Assembly (NCBI GenBank): GCA_022827835.1
Contig: JAJEIO010000032.1
Location: 53,748-117,747 of the forward strand
DNA length: 64,000 nucleotides
DNA from: Candidatus Latescibacterota bacterium
GTDB lineage: Bacteria > Latescibacterota > UBA2968 > UBA8231
Direction: 5' to 3'
Position numbers and translations under genes: made by a program
Notes under the pieces: model-generated
Database searches by the model: none
The model's input: only the letters and a program-made list of their open reading frames with translations
What the model was told of the DNA's origin: nothing
Part shown: one piece after another, positions 42,621 to 50,784 of the stretch
How positions within the stretch are numbered: the stretch's first letter is position 1
Layout of the letters: each line of letters begins with the position of its first letter

Positions 42621-44918
42621 ATGGCTTGCAAAGTATTCCTCCACGTCGCCGCTGTGCTATGGCTAGCCGGTTCGCTCGCTGCCGAACAACTCCGCTTTGA
42701 CGCGGCTGATGAGTGGCGGACTTGGCGCTTGCCGCTGGGGATTGTTGCACTCGACGACGCTGGGGTCATCCGCCCGGTCGAAATCCGCAAAAACGTCGAT
42801 CCAGTGCGCGATGCCGCGGCCTTTGGTGGCGGGATTCGCGCGGCTGGTTCCAATGCGCTGGCTGCGGCGCGGGCCATTGACGGGGACCGGCTGACGGGTT
42901 GGGGTCCCGACTTGGCCGACGACTTAGATGATTGGTGGATTGAGATCGACTTGGGACGAGCCGTGGCCGCGCGCCGGGTCGCGCTGACTTTTTTGGATAG
43001 TGCGCCGCCGTGTGCGCTGTTCGACGTGTTGCTTTCTACTGGGGAGCCAGCTATCGATGTGGTCGGCAACCCCATTGAAGGCAGCCTCGTGTACCGCGTG
43101 AAGGAGCGCTTCAAGGAAAATGAGCGGCAGCAGATTGCGCTGGAACTGGACCCGGTGCGCGACCCGTTTGTGCAATTTATCCGCGTCGAAATGCTCGACT
43201 GTGGAGCCGGGGCGGCACTGGCTGAAGTGGAGGTCGAAGCCATCGGCGACAACCTCTCCTTGGATCTGGCGGCCAAGGGCGGGAACTTGGAAATCATCGT
43301 CGATATCGACGGTTTTGGCGATGCTGCGTCGTTTGCCAACTCGCTGCCGCTGGCCGATGGTCGATTTTCCCTGTGGACGGAGAATCGCCGCATCAATCGC
43401 CCGGTTGATGTGATCTCGCGCATGACCTTGGACTTAGGCGCGGTCTATTGGGTGGATTTGGTGCGCATCGTGGGGAATTTTTTGTCGCGGCCTGGGCAAT
43501 TCCGCTTCAACTTTGACCGCTACGAGGTGCTAACCTCGGATGGGTCGCTGGCGCCGAATGGCACGCGCATCTGGCACCGGCAATTCGCAGGTAAAGCTAC
43601 GACCTCCAATCGCCAGCTCGGGATCGCCAACCACCACTTTGCGCCGATCAGGACGCGCTACGTGCGGGTCGAGTGGGTGTTTTGGGACGCGGCCTGCGCG
43701 GCCGCTTGCGTGGGCTGCGGCATTGTGCCGCCCTGTCAGTTTTGGGGCGGTACGCGCGAATTGCAGGTTTTTGGCGAGGGCTATCCGCAGCGGGTGATGT
43801 TGCTCTCGCCTCTGATCGACCTCGGCGGCGATAAGCAGGTACACGCGATTCGCTGGCGGGCCGACGCGCCCGCTGGGACGCGGGTGGAGGTGCGCAGCCG
43901 CACGGGCAATGACCTGCAAATGGACATCACCTATCACGACAAAAACGGCCGGGTCGTCACCGAGCGGAAGTACGACAAGCTCATTCCGTCCTTTAAGGGC
44001 CGGATCGACACCGTGCTGTCGCCAGGGGCCAATTGGAGTCCGTGGAGCAAGCTATACTTGCAGCCGGGCGAGCCATTCGCGTCACCCTCGCCGCGACAAT
44101 ACGCCGAGTTGGATGTCGCCTTGGTGTCCGAGCGGCCGGATGTGGGGGCGGCCTTAGATTGGCTGGAGATCGAGTTTGGCGATCCAGTGGCGCAAGAAGT
44201 AGTGGGGGAGATTTTCCCAGTCGAAGTGCAGCCCGGGGAGCGGACCGAGTTTGCCTATTACATTCGTCCTCAGCAGGTGGCGGGCCGTGGCTTTGACCAC
44301 TTGGAGGTGGAGAGTTCCGCGCCGATTGAGTTTGTGGCGGTGTTGGTGGAGGGGGAGGTGGTGGAGGCGACGGCTGAGCCGACGGAAGGGGGGGTAGCTA
44401 TTGCCTTGGCTGCGCCGGTCAAGAGCCGTCAGCTAGTGGAATTGCGCTTTGCCGGAACCGTGTTTGTCGATGCCACGCGCTTTGACGCCTTTATCGCTCA
44501 AGGTCCTGCCGACGCGCTGTTGCGGCAGCGGGTGGATGTGGGCGACGCGTACGCGGAAGTTGTCAGTAGCACAAATGCCGTGCGTTTGCCCGTGGGAGCG
44601 CGGCTGTTGGCCAACGTGGCGATGGGGCCACTGGCGTTGACGCCCAATGGCGACGGGGTCAACGACGCGTTGCAGGTGGAATTCGACTTGGTCAATGTCT
44701 TGGCCGCGCGGTGGATCGGCCTGCGGATTTTCGACCTTGCGGGGCGGTTGGTGTGGGTGCGGGAAGAGGAGGGCGAGGCTGGTGGTCGGGCTTGGGTATG
44801 GGACGGTCGGGGGAGTTGGGGTGCGCAAGTAACGCCGGGGCTGTACGTGGCGGAATTGCGCGTCGAAGGAGATGAGGAAAGCTACAGCAGGCGGCGCGTG
44901 GTCGCAGTGGCGTACTAG
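42621..44918 (+). CDS. Secreted double-discoidin protein with TPNGDG/FlgD-like C-terminal domain (group B)
   Basis: 765 residues: a signal peptide ending near GSLAA; discoidin-like block 1 with DDWWIEIDLGR (near 110); block 2 with TLDLGAVYWVDLVRIVG (near 275); a Cys-rich turn AACAACVGCGIVPPC near 355 that is unusual here; YHDKNGRVV; and a C-terminal domain from TPNGDGVND (T674) to the end AVAY. The ATG at 42621 follows AGGAGACACC; the longer frame upstream overlaps the divergent PhyH gene. It is the paralog of 25579-27906, but stands alone. The Cys cluster could form disulfides or bind metal. Confidence 0.85.
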   Translation: MACKVFLHVAAVLWLAGSLAAEQLRFDAADEWRTWRLPLGIVALDDAGVIRPVEIRKNVDPVRDAAAFGGGIRAAGSNALAAARAIDGDRLTGWGPDLADDLDDWWIEIDLGRAVAARRVALTFLDSAPPCALFDVLLSTGEPAIDVVGNPIEGSLVYRVKERFKENERQQIALELDPVRDPFVQFIRVEMLDCGAGAALAEVEVEAIGDNLSLDLAAKGGNLEIIVDIDGFGDAASFANSLPLADGRFSLWTENRRINRPVDVISRMTLDLGAVYWVDLVRIVGNFLSRPGQFRFNFDRYEVLTSDGSLAPNGTRIWHRQFAGKATTSNRQLGIANHHFAPIRTRYVRVEWVFWDAACAAACVGCGIVPPCQFWGGTRELQVFGEGYPQRVMLLSPLIDLGGDKQVHAIRWRADAPAGTRVEVRSRTGNDLQMDITYHDKNGRVVTERKYDKLIPSFKGRIDTVLSPGANWSPWSKLYLQPGEPFASPSPRQYAELDVALVSERPDVGAALDWLEIEFGDPVAQEVVGEIFPVEVQPGERTEFAYYIRPQQVAGRGFDHLEVESSAPIEFVAVLVEGEVVEATAEPTEGGVAIALAAPVKSRQLVELRFAGTVFVDATRFDAFIAQGPADALLRQRVDVGDAYAEVVSSTNAVRLPVGARLLANVAMGPLALTPNGDGVNDALQVEFDLVNVLAARWIGLRIFDLAGRLVWVREEEGEAGGRAWVWDGRGSWGAQVTPGLYVAELRVEGDEESYSRRRVVAVAY

Positions 44919-44921
44919 CGC

Positions 44922-45962
44922 TCACCTAGGGCGAGGCTCTTTTAAGCTACCCCACGAAATGGGCGCGACATTCGTCTGTTCTGACAGATAGATGCCGGAG
45001 CCGATGACGGCCTTCTGGTCGGTGTTGGGAAGCGAGAAACTCACCGCGTAGCCGAACTTCGGCGATCCGAGTTCCTCGTCGCCCTCGATGGCCGGGTTGT
45101 CGTAGTGATACAGCAGGAACTTCCGTCCCTCGCGCCGCGCTCCTCCGATCAGCTCCTCGGCGATCTTGATCCCTTGGGAGTCCGTCCGCACCATGTCCGT
45201 GGGATTGCCTTCGCGATAGGGCTCCGTTGCGTGAAACAGGGTGACGCCCCCGCCGCTCACGACCCACAGATAGACGGACCCTGATTTCCAGTCCCCTCCT
45301 TCCTCCCGGAAGGCGTTTCTGATTTTGGTGAGGGCGCTGTAGCCTTCGGACAGGACGGCTTCGCGGTACACCTTGGCCGCTTCCTCGACGAAGGTGATGA
45401 GTGTCTCGCGGTCCACGACCTGCGAAGCGGTGACGGCGGGCTTCGGCAGATCCGCGATCACGAGTGGGACATGGGAGACGTCCTGCGAGTAGCCGCCGAC
45501 CAGCACGAATTGTCTTGCGGTGATCCCGGAGGTGTATTCGACCGCGTATGCCGTCTTCAGCCCCCCATCGTAGTATTCAACGAAACCGCCGCCGCCGGCC
45601 GCCGCGGCGAAGAGTTCCTCGACGACCTTGGTTCCACGTTCGTCCTCGACGCCGATCAGATTCTTGCTCTCCGCCGTGCGATCGTTCCCGTGGATGAACG
45701 GCTCCCCGCTTTTGAGGAAGATGATGAGGAACATCGATCCGGACTTCCAGGGACCCTCCGTCCTGAGAATTTCCCTGAGCCTTGCTCCTTCGTTTACGTC
45801 CGTGATTGCCTCGATATACGCCTTCGCCTCTTCGACGAAGGCCTTGAGGGTTTCATTGTCCACGACTTGGTCGGCAGTTGTCTGGGCCTTGGCAGCCGGG
45901 CTGGCCAACAGGATCAAGGCCAGAACGGCAAAGGCCGGCACTATCTTGAGGTTCAGTCGCAT
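44922..45962 (-). CDS. Secreted double-Cache-domain protein with WGxLK tail
   Basis: 346 residues. After a signal peptide (to about KAQ) there are two similar repeats, each starting with QVVDNETLKAFVEEA or QVVDRETLITFVEEA and containing WKSGS[MV][FY]L, HGND/HATE and a Y-A-V-x-[YF] strand. This is the layout of single Cache (PAS-like sensor) domains fused in tandem. Cache domains bind small carboxylates or amino acids. There is no membrane anchor or signalling domain, so it is probably a free or surface-attached ligand-binding protein. It ends TNVAPISWGSLKEPRPR, a variant of the shared tail. The ATG at 45962 follows AAGGAG. It ends 3 bases from the convergent FlgD-tailed gene. Confidence 0.8.
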   Translation of the reverse strand: MRLNLKIVPAFAVLALILLASPAAKAQTTADQVVDNETLKAFVEEAKAYIEAITDVNEGARLREILRTEGPWKSGSMFLIIFLKSGEPFIHGNDRTAESKNLIGVEDERGTKVVEELFAAAAGGGGFVEYYDGGLKTAYAVEYTSGITARQFVLVGGYSQDVSHVPLVIADLPKPAVTASQVVDRETLITFVEEAAKVYREAVLSEGYSALTKIRNAFREEGGDWKSGSVYLWVVSGGGVTLFHATEPYREGNPTDMVRTDSQGIKIAEELIGGARREGRKFLLYHYDNPAIEGDEELGSPKFGYAVSFSLPNTDQKAVIGSGIYLSEQTNVAPISWGSLKEPRPR

Positions 45963-46174
45963 CGCATTCTCCTTTATGGGATAACGGGATGGGATAACGG
46001 GTCATATGGAAGAATAAGATAACTTCGCCAAATTGTACCAAGCTATCACGGGATTTGCAAATCTCCGCGTGTGGATCCGATTTTAGGACCGACCCGTTCT
46101 TGGCGCTATATTATGGCACCATTACGCGAAGCTATAACCTCGATTAGCGCCGTTCAGGCGCGGGAGAACGGACC

Positions 46175-46837
46175 ATGAGACTGATCCTCGTAGGTTGCGA
46201 ATACGCTGGCAAGACGACCTTGGCCAACGCCATCGTCGGTTGGATCGAGCGCACCTTTGGTTCGTCGCGTACCTTCCACGACCACTTTAGCCTGCCGTGC
46301 AACGAGTTCCCCGTAGAGGAGCAGGAACAACTGCTGGCTCTCAGTCCACGGCTGAAGGAGATGTTCCAGCGCTACATGATGAACTACCACTTTCATTCCG
46401 CTTTCTACAGCGACCCAGACCACAACTTGGTGGGTTTCCACCTTGAAGAGGCCGTGTACGCGCCCCTGTACTACGGCTATGGGGGCCGGGGCGAGTACGG
46501 CGACCGCGCCGCACTGGCTCGGGCCTTCGACGAGGAGGTCATGCAGCACGCGCCCGACACGGTACTCGTACTGCTGCGCGCGCGGCCCGAAGTCATTGCC
46601 CAGCGCATGCGCGAGCAGCCGCACGAGCGGCCGGTGGTGCAGGAAAAGGACATCGAGCATGTGTTGCAGCGCTTTGAGGAGGAATTCCGCGATTCGCTGA
46701 TCCGCAAGAAATTTGCCCTTGACACGTCCGACGCCACAGTGGAGCAGACCTTGGCGGAGTTCGCAGGAGAAATCAAGCAGCACCTGAGCGAAACTGACCG
46801 CTTGCGTCTTTTGGCTCACCAGAACTGGCCGACCTAG
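46175..46837 (+). CDS. Small P-loop kinase/NTPase (thymidylate-kinase-like)
   Basis: 220 residues. The Walker A motif is GCEYAGKTT (G7-T15). A DxLVGFHLEE segment may be the Walker B or substrate-binding region, and LVLLRARPEVIAQRMREQP near 130 resembles the LID and arginine region of nucleotide kinases. Substrate is unknown: it may phosphorylate a nucleotide or sugar. The ATG at 46175 lacks a strong ribosome site. The next gene, a propeller hydrolase-like protein, begins 2 bases after its stop, so the two form an operon. The unusual pairing suggests phosphorylation of a released sugar, an inference only. Confidence 0.75.
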   Translation: MRLILVGCEYAGKTTLANAIVGWIERTFGSSRTFHDHFSLPCNEFPVEEQEQLLALSPRLKEMFQRYMMNYHFHSAFYSDPDHNLVGFHLEEAVYAPLYYGYGGRGEYGDRAALARAFDEEVMQHAPDTVLVLLRARPEVIAQRMREQPHERPVVQEKDIEHVLQRFEEEFRDSLIRKKFALDTSDATVEQTLAEFAGEIKQHLSETDRLRLLAHQNWPT

Positions 46838-46839
46838 GT

Positions 46840-48312
46840 ATGCTACAGCCCTTTCTCGATTGGTATGGCGTTTGGCCCGGCCAAGCTGGCATCGAAGGCG
46901 GCCAAGCTTGGGTGCAAGACCCGCCGGTGGGCGTGCGGTTGGCCGTGCAGGAGGCGAGTAAATCTCCGGTCTTTATTGCGCCGGAGCACCCTTGGGAAAT
47001 GGGTGGCTTGACGCCGCAAGCTATGCTCTGCGATGACGGCGTGCTGAAGATGTGGTACATCGCCCGCGGCGCTGGGGACGACCAAGCCCCCTTCATTGCG
47101 TACGCCGAGAGCGCAGACGGCTTTTGTTGGGAGCGACCGGCCCTGCATTTGCAAGAGTACGACGGCAGCACGGCCAACAACCTGCTCTTCCGCTTCGGCG
47201 ACTTTGGGCTGCAATCCGTGTTTGTGGATCCCGTGGCCCCGCCGGAGGCTCGTTACAAGGCCATGGCGCGCGATTCTATTACCTATCACGAGGGCGTGCC
47301 GGTGCCCGCGATGACGCGGGAGCGCAAGTGGGCCATTCGCCGCGCCATGCAAGAGGCTGGCTACACGCCGGAGCAGCGGGCCGCTGCGCTGTATTTTGTC
47401 GGCTTGCTCAAAGGCGCGGTGTCGCCCGATGGCAAGCAGTGGACCTTCTTGGAGGAGCCGCTTTTGAACGTGGGCCGCACTGGCCTCGACAGCCACAACA
47501 TCGCCGCGTACGACGCGGAAGCCGGCCAATACGTGGCCTATTTACGCGGCCATCAGCATCGCCGCCGCATCGTGCGCCGTACCGAGGGCGCGGAGTTTGG
47601 GAACTGGTCGCCGCCGCGTCCGGTATTTGGCACGGATCCGCAAGATCCCATAGACGACGACGTGTACGCGTCGGGCTATTGCCGCTATCCCCACGGCGGT
47701 TTCCACCTGATGTTTCCAGCTATGTACCACCGCTGGGAGGCCACTGTAGATGTGCAATTGGCGACTAGCCGCGACGGCTTGCTGTGGAGCCGGCCCGAGC
47801 GCAAGCCCATCATCTCCTGCGAGCCGGAAGGGTACGGTATGGTGTTTGCCTTTCCGGAAGTGGTTCCGCTCGACTCGGAGACGTGGGGCGTGATGTTCAT
47901 TGGGCAGTACGACTTGCACGACTGGGGAGAGCGGTACGACCCAGGTCGTCCTGCGGAATGGCGTTGGGCTACTTGGAAGCGAGATCGGCTGGTAGCGCTC
48001 GAAGCGCCGGTGGAGGGGCGCGTAACGCTGGTCGAACGCGAGTGCGAGGGCCGCGAGTTGACGCTCAATTTCCAGACGCAAAAGGAAGGCGGTTGGATCA
48101 AGGCCGAACTGGTCGAGCCGCCTTCTTCGCCGGCTGCGCCGGTGCAGGCTATAGAGGGCTTTGGGTTAGAGGAGGCGGACGTGCTGGCTGGCGACGAGTT
48201 GGCTAAGGTGGCGACGTGGCGGGGCAGCAGCGGTTTGTCGGCATTGCGCGGTAGGCGGGTGGCCATTCGCCTGCACATGGGGCGGGCGAAGGTGTTTGCG
48301 GTGGGGATGTAG
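46840..48312 (+). CDS. Glycosidase-like beta-propeller protein
   Basis: 490 residues, no signal peptide. Repeated propeller motifs include LKMWYIARGAGD, FIAYAESADGFCWERP, GAVSPDGKQWTFL, YVAYLRGHQH, FHLMFPAMYH and QLATSRDGLLWSRP, followed by a C-terminal beta-sandwich (from about 385). This matches GH32/GH43/GH68-clan-like proteins and large uncharacterised families in marine bacteria. Acidic candidates exist (DDDVYASG and FAFPEVVP), but I cannot assign a catalytic set. It follows the P-loop kinase gene with a 2-base gap. Similar in style to 8898-9899 but longer. Confidence 0.78.
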   Translation: MLQPFLDWYGVWPGQAGIEGGQAWVQDPPVGVRLAVQEASKSPVFIAPEHPWEMGGLTPQAMLCDDGVLKMWYIARGAGDDQAPFIAYAESADGFCWERPALHLQEYDGSTANNLLFRFGDFGLQSVFVDPVAPPEARYKAMARDSITYHEGVPVPAMTRERKWAIRRAMQEAGYTPEQRAAALYFVGLLKGAVSPDGKQWTFLEEPLLNVGRTGLDSHNIAAYDAEAGQYVAYLRGHQHRRRIVRRTEGAEFGNWSPPRPVFGTDPQDPIDDDVYASGYCRYPHGGFHLMFPAMYHRWEATVDVQLATSRDGLLWSRPERKPIISCEPEGYGMVFAFPEVVPLDSETWGVMFIGQYDLHDWGERYDPGRPAEWRWATWKRDRLVALEAPVEGRVTLVERECEGRELTLNFQTQKEGGWIKAELVEPPSSPAAPVQAIEGFGLEEADVLAGDELAKVATWRGSSGLSALRGRRVAIRLHMGRAKVFAVGM

Positions 48313-48374
48313 GGTTGTTCGCTTGAAGTGGGGCTGTCAACGACGATTAAGGAGAACTTTGAGGAGTTGGGGAT

Positions 48375-48617
48375 ATGACGAAGAACCGATCAGGTGCCGA
48401 GAATTCTGGCCGGAAGTCCATTGGCCGACAGCGAAAGCTTGGCCGGACCGCGCAATATGAGGACAAGGAAACACAGGATATCCTTAACGCGCTACACCGG
48501 GCTGCCAGACGGGCCCATAAAGTTGCCCATCAGCACAAGACTGGGGTAGTGGTTATGGAAAAAGGCAAGGTTATTGAGATTGAGCCGGATCCCGAGATGT
48601 ACGAGGAGGAGAAATAG
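48375..48617 (+). CDS. Small basic protein, possible antitoxin
   Basis: 80 residues, with a basic N terminus, a helix rich in Ala/Arg/His (ILNALHRAARRAHKVAHQH) and a short strand VVVMEKGKVIEIEP. The helix-then-strand pattern resembles small prevent-host-death-like or other antitoxin proteins, but I cannot place it. The ATG at 48375 follows GAGGAG at some distance. It is at the left edge of the defence island; no toxin gene is directly linked to it. An overlapping GTG frame after it (48617-48832, 71 residues, low complexity) is not believed. Confidence 0.55.
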   Translation: MTKNRSGAENSGRKSIGRQRKLGRTAQYEDKETQDILNALHRAARRAHKVAHQHKTGVVVMEKGKVIEIEPDPEMYEEEK

Positions 48618-48645
48618 TGCAGCAGCTTGCTGCACAAATTGTGCA
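48617..48645. repeat. Two overlapping palindromes
   Basis: GTGCAGCA-GCT-TGCTGCAC (48617-48635) overlaps TGCACAA-A-TTGTGCA (48631-48645). Perfect arms of 8 and 7 bases suggest a protein-binding site or an RNA switch between two hairpins. They follow the small basic protein gene directly. Confidence 0.5.
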
Positions 48646-48804
48646 AGAGGGGCCTGCACAAACAGATCGAGGCCAGAGGATGAACTGGAAGCCTAAGACA
48701 GGCCCGAGACCTGCTTCTCCCGCGCCTGATGAACGGCAAAATAGCAATATGAATCCCGAATCCCCTCCGACCTCGGGCGGAATATTTGCGCCTTCGCCAC
48801 ATTT

Positions 48805-48823
48805 GTATATACTTATTGTATAT
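48805..48823. promoter_or_regulatory. Probable vapBC operator/promoter region
   Basis: GTATATAC (48805-48812) and GTATAT (48818-48823) are AT-rich repeats in inverted orientation around TTATT, 29 bases before the antitoxin start. VapB-type antitoxins bind inverted repeats overlapping their own promoter; this is the best candidate by eye. Confidence 0.4.
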
Positions 48824-48851
48824 CCAAATTAAACTGGAGCGAGGTCATAGC

Positions 48852-49088
48852 ATGGCAACGGCACACACGAAAGTTTTTATGAGCAACAAGAGCCAAGCAG
48901 TGCGGCTACCCAAGGCCGTTGCACTGCCGGAATCAGTGCGCGAGGTCGATATCGTCGCGATAGGGTCAAAGCGCATTATCACACCGGCGGGCGAGAGTTG
49001 GGATGAGTGGTTCAATGGCCCCGGTGTTTCAGATGATTTTATGTCGGTAAGGGAACAGCCGGCCGATGCACAGCGAGAAAAACTGTGA
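48852..49088 (+). CDS. vapB: VapB-type (AbrB/MazE-like) antitoxin
   Basis: 78 residues. The N-terminal swapped-hairpin DNA-binding domain is recognisable by KVFMSNKSQAVRLPKAVALP, the usual VapB/AbrB signature. The tail (WDEWFNGPGVSDDFM) is the toxin-binding part typical of the VapB family. The ATG at 48852 is the best start, because the frame upstream is non-conserved. Its stop overlaps the toxin start as TGATG, so the pair is translationally coupled. An AT-rich inverted repeat lies 29 bases upstream. Confidence 0.9.
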   Translation: MATAHTKVFMSNKSQAVRLPKAVALPESVREVDIVAIGSKRIITPAGESWDEWFNGPGVSDDFMSVREQPADAQREKL

Positions 49089-49489
49089 TGCTCAGGTATC
49101 TGTTAGATACCAATGTGGTGATTTATGCCATCAAGAACCGCCCCCAATCGCTGCGGCAAAAATTCAATCGGTCGCAAGGTCAGATGGCGATTTCTTCCGT
49201 AACTTGGGGCGAACTTATCTATGGCGTTGAACGCTCCGCCCAGCCCGAGCGCAATCTGGCAGATATTGAATCGCTGGGGACTAGGCTTGAGATCATGCCG
49301 TTTGACCAAGTCGCAGCCAGTCATTTTGGTCGAATCCGTGCGGAACTGTATCGCGTCGGTGCTCCGATTGGCCCCTACGATATGATGATCGCAGGTCAGG
49401 CGCGTGCGTACGGGCTGGTTTTGGTGAGCAATAATGTAAAAGAGTTTGAAAAAGTTCCGGGGCTCATGCTGGAAAACTGGGTCCGCTGA
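49088..49489 (+). CDS. vapC: VapC-type PIN-domain toxin
   Basis: 133 residues forming a PIN ribonuclease domain. The acidic metal-binding set is visible: D7 in LLDTNV, Glu in TWGELIYG, Asp in GPYDMMIAGQA, and N-N-V-K-E-F near the C terminus. VapC toxins cut tRNA or rRNA. I use ATG at 49088, overlapping the antitoxin stop by one base; a GTG at 49085 is a possible alternative. The catalytic residues look intact. Confidence 0.92.
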   Translation: MLRYLLDTNVVIYAIKNRPQSLRQKFNRSQGQMAISSVTWGELIYGVERSAQPERNLADIESLGTRLEIMPFDQVAASHFGRIRAELYRVGAPIGPYDMMIAGQARAYGLVLVSNNVKEFEKVPGLMLENWVR

Positions 49490-49507
49490 TATAGCAATGC
49501 GTAATGA

Positions 49508-49765
49508 TCGGAAACAAGTCAGGTCCGGGATACCCTGCGTGCTACCGCACAAGTACCCGACACGGACCGTACAAGTACACCTAAAGTCAGTTCGGACACC
49601 ATGTTACAGAGGCTTGTGGCCAACTTGGAGGAGTTGACCGCACAAGTTACCGCACAAGTTACCGCACAAGTTACACCCGAAGTCGCACCCGAAGTCGCAC
49701 CCGAAGTCGCAGCCAGAGTCACGGCCAGAGTCGCAGCCAGAGTCGTGTGCTTACTCAGTTGCTAA
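49508..49765 (+). pseudogene. Degenerate coding remnant with A-Q-V/P-E-V/A-R-V tandem codons
   Basis: The 407-base gap between vapC and the HipA-like gene is not empty. One frame is open from 49508 to the TAA at 49763-49765. From the ATG at 49601 it gives 54 residues, with three T-A-Q-V units, then P-E-V-A and A-R-V units. Such repeats are familiar from the C-terminal linkers of Fic and AlbA-type ATP-binding proteins, so this is probably the leftover tail of a lost gene. The DNA repeats are ACCGCACAAGTT, then GTCGCACCCGAA. I see no ribosome site. The rest of the gap (49766-49896) holds nothing I can identify. Confidence 0.5.
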
Positions 49766-49896
49766 AAGGTCCATGACGGAAACAGACAAAGGCCAAGCGT
49801 TGCGAGATCGCTTGACGCAGACTCAATAACTAGTGCTGACGTGCTTGGTGAATTGGGAAACGACAGTCTGAGGTTTGACGGCAAGGCATTGATACT

Positions 49897-50784
49897 ATGT
49901 CAGATCCGTATCGCATCGTTGAAGTGAAACCAGAATGGGTCATTGATCGGGAAGATATGGGAACCAAAACAAAGTTCTGGTATCGTGACCCCGATGGCGA
50001 TGCAAATTGGCTCTTCAAATATCCTCGGCAAAACACAGGCGAACACTGGGCAGAGAAAATTGCTGCGGAAGTTGCATCTGTGCTCGGCGTTAGACACGCG
50101 AAGGTAGAATTGGCACGGTTTGAAGGTGATTGTGGTTCGGCGACAGAATCTTTTGCTCGCGGCGGCAGAGCGCTACACCACGGCAACCAAATGCTGAAAT
50201 GGATCGTTAGTGGCTACGAGCCCAAGAAGAAATTCCACCAATCACAGCATACACTGGCGAATATACTTGAAGTAATGGACCGTGTTTTTGTCAGCTCTGA
50301 AGCTGCGATCCGAGCAAAACGCACCATTGCAAGCTATACAGTTCTGGATGCTTTGATTGGCAACACGGATCGTCATCACGAGAACTGGGGTTTGCTTCGG
50401 CGAAGCGAGGGTGGCGGCCTAAAGGGTTTTGTGGCACCGTCTTTCGATCACGCTACTTCGCTAGGACGAGAACTACTCGACGAACGCCGCAATAGATTCT
50501 TGAAGGAAAATCGTGTAGGCGGTTATGCAGAAAAAGGACGCGGCGCGATTTACTGGTCTGAAGAAGAGCGGCGCGGCCCTAGCCCACTGGAACTGGTGCG
50601 GCAGGCAGCCCGCGACTATCCAGACTTTTTCCATCCAGTAATCCTGAAACTCGCAGATATAGACAAGAATGTTTTTTCTCAAATAGTAGATAGGATTCCT
50701 GCCGATTGGATGACTTCTTTGGCGCGGGTGTTCACGGTTACGCTCCTATGCTATAATTATAGCCAGTTGAAGGAGATGGTCTGA
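49897..50784 (+). CDS. HipA-like kinase (short form)
   Basis: 295 residues with a HipA C-terminal-type kinase core. The catalytic loop GNTDRHHENWG (D158, H160, N163) and the metal-binding SFDHATSLG (D184) are present. The N-terminal part (WLFKYPRQNTGEHWAEKIAAEVA) corresponds to the HipA ATP-binding lobe, while the HipA N-subdomain 1 is missing. Family members phosphorylate aminoacyl-tRNA synthetases or other targets. Base use is less GC-rich than in the surrounding genes, suggesting transfer. Its stop overlaps the start of the HIRAN gene as TGATG, a tight coupling. Confidence 0.82.
   Translation: MSDPYRIVEVKPEWVIDREDMGTKTKFWYRDPDGDANWLFKYPRQNTGEHWAEKIAAEVASVLGVRHAKVELARFEGDCGSATESFARGGRALHHGNQMLKWIVSGYEPKKKFHQSQHTLANILEVMDRVFVSSEAAIRAKRTIASYTVLDALIGNTDRHHENWGLLRRSEGGGLKGFVAPSFDHATSLGRELLDERRNRFLKENRVGGYAEKGRGAIYWSEEERRGPSPLELVRQAARDYPDFFHPVILKLADIDKNVFSQIVDRIPADWMTSLARVFTVTLLCYNYSQLKEMV

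Noticed and set aside
48617..48832. 71-residue GTG-start frame after the small basic protein
   Set aside because: Low-complexity Pro/Ser-rich sequence with no domain; it spans the palindromes and the vapBC promoter region.
49519..49722. Minus-strand frame with repeated Thr-Ser-Gly-Ala units
   Set aside because: It is the complement of the tandem codon repeat and has no ribosome site.
49600..49745. CRISPR array
   Set aside because: The repeats are 12 bases, contiguous, without spacers, and keep a reading frame.
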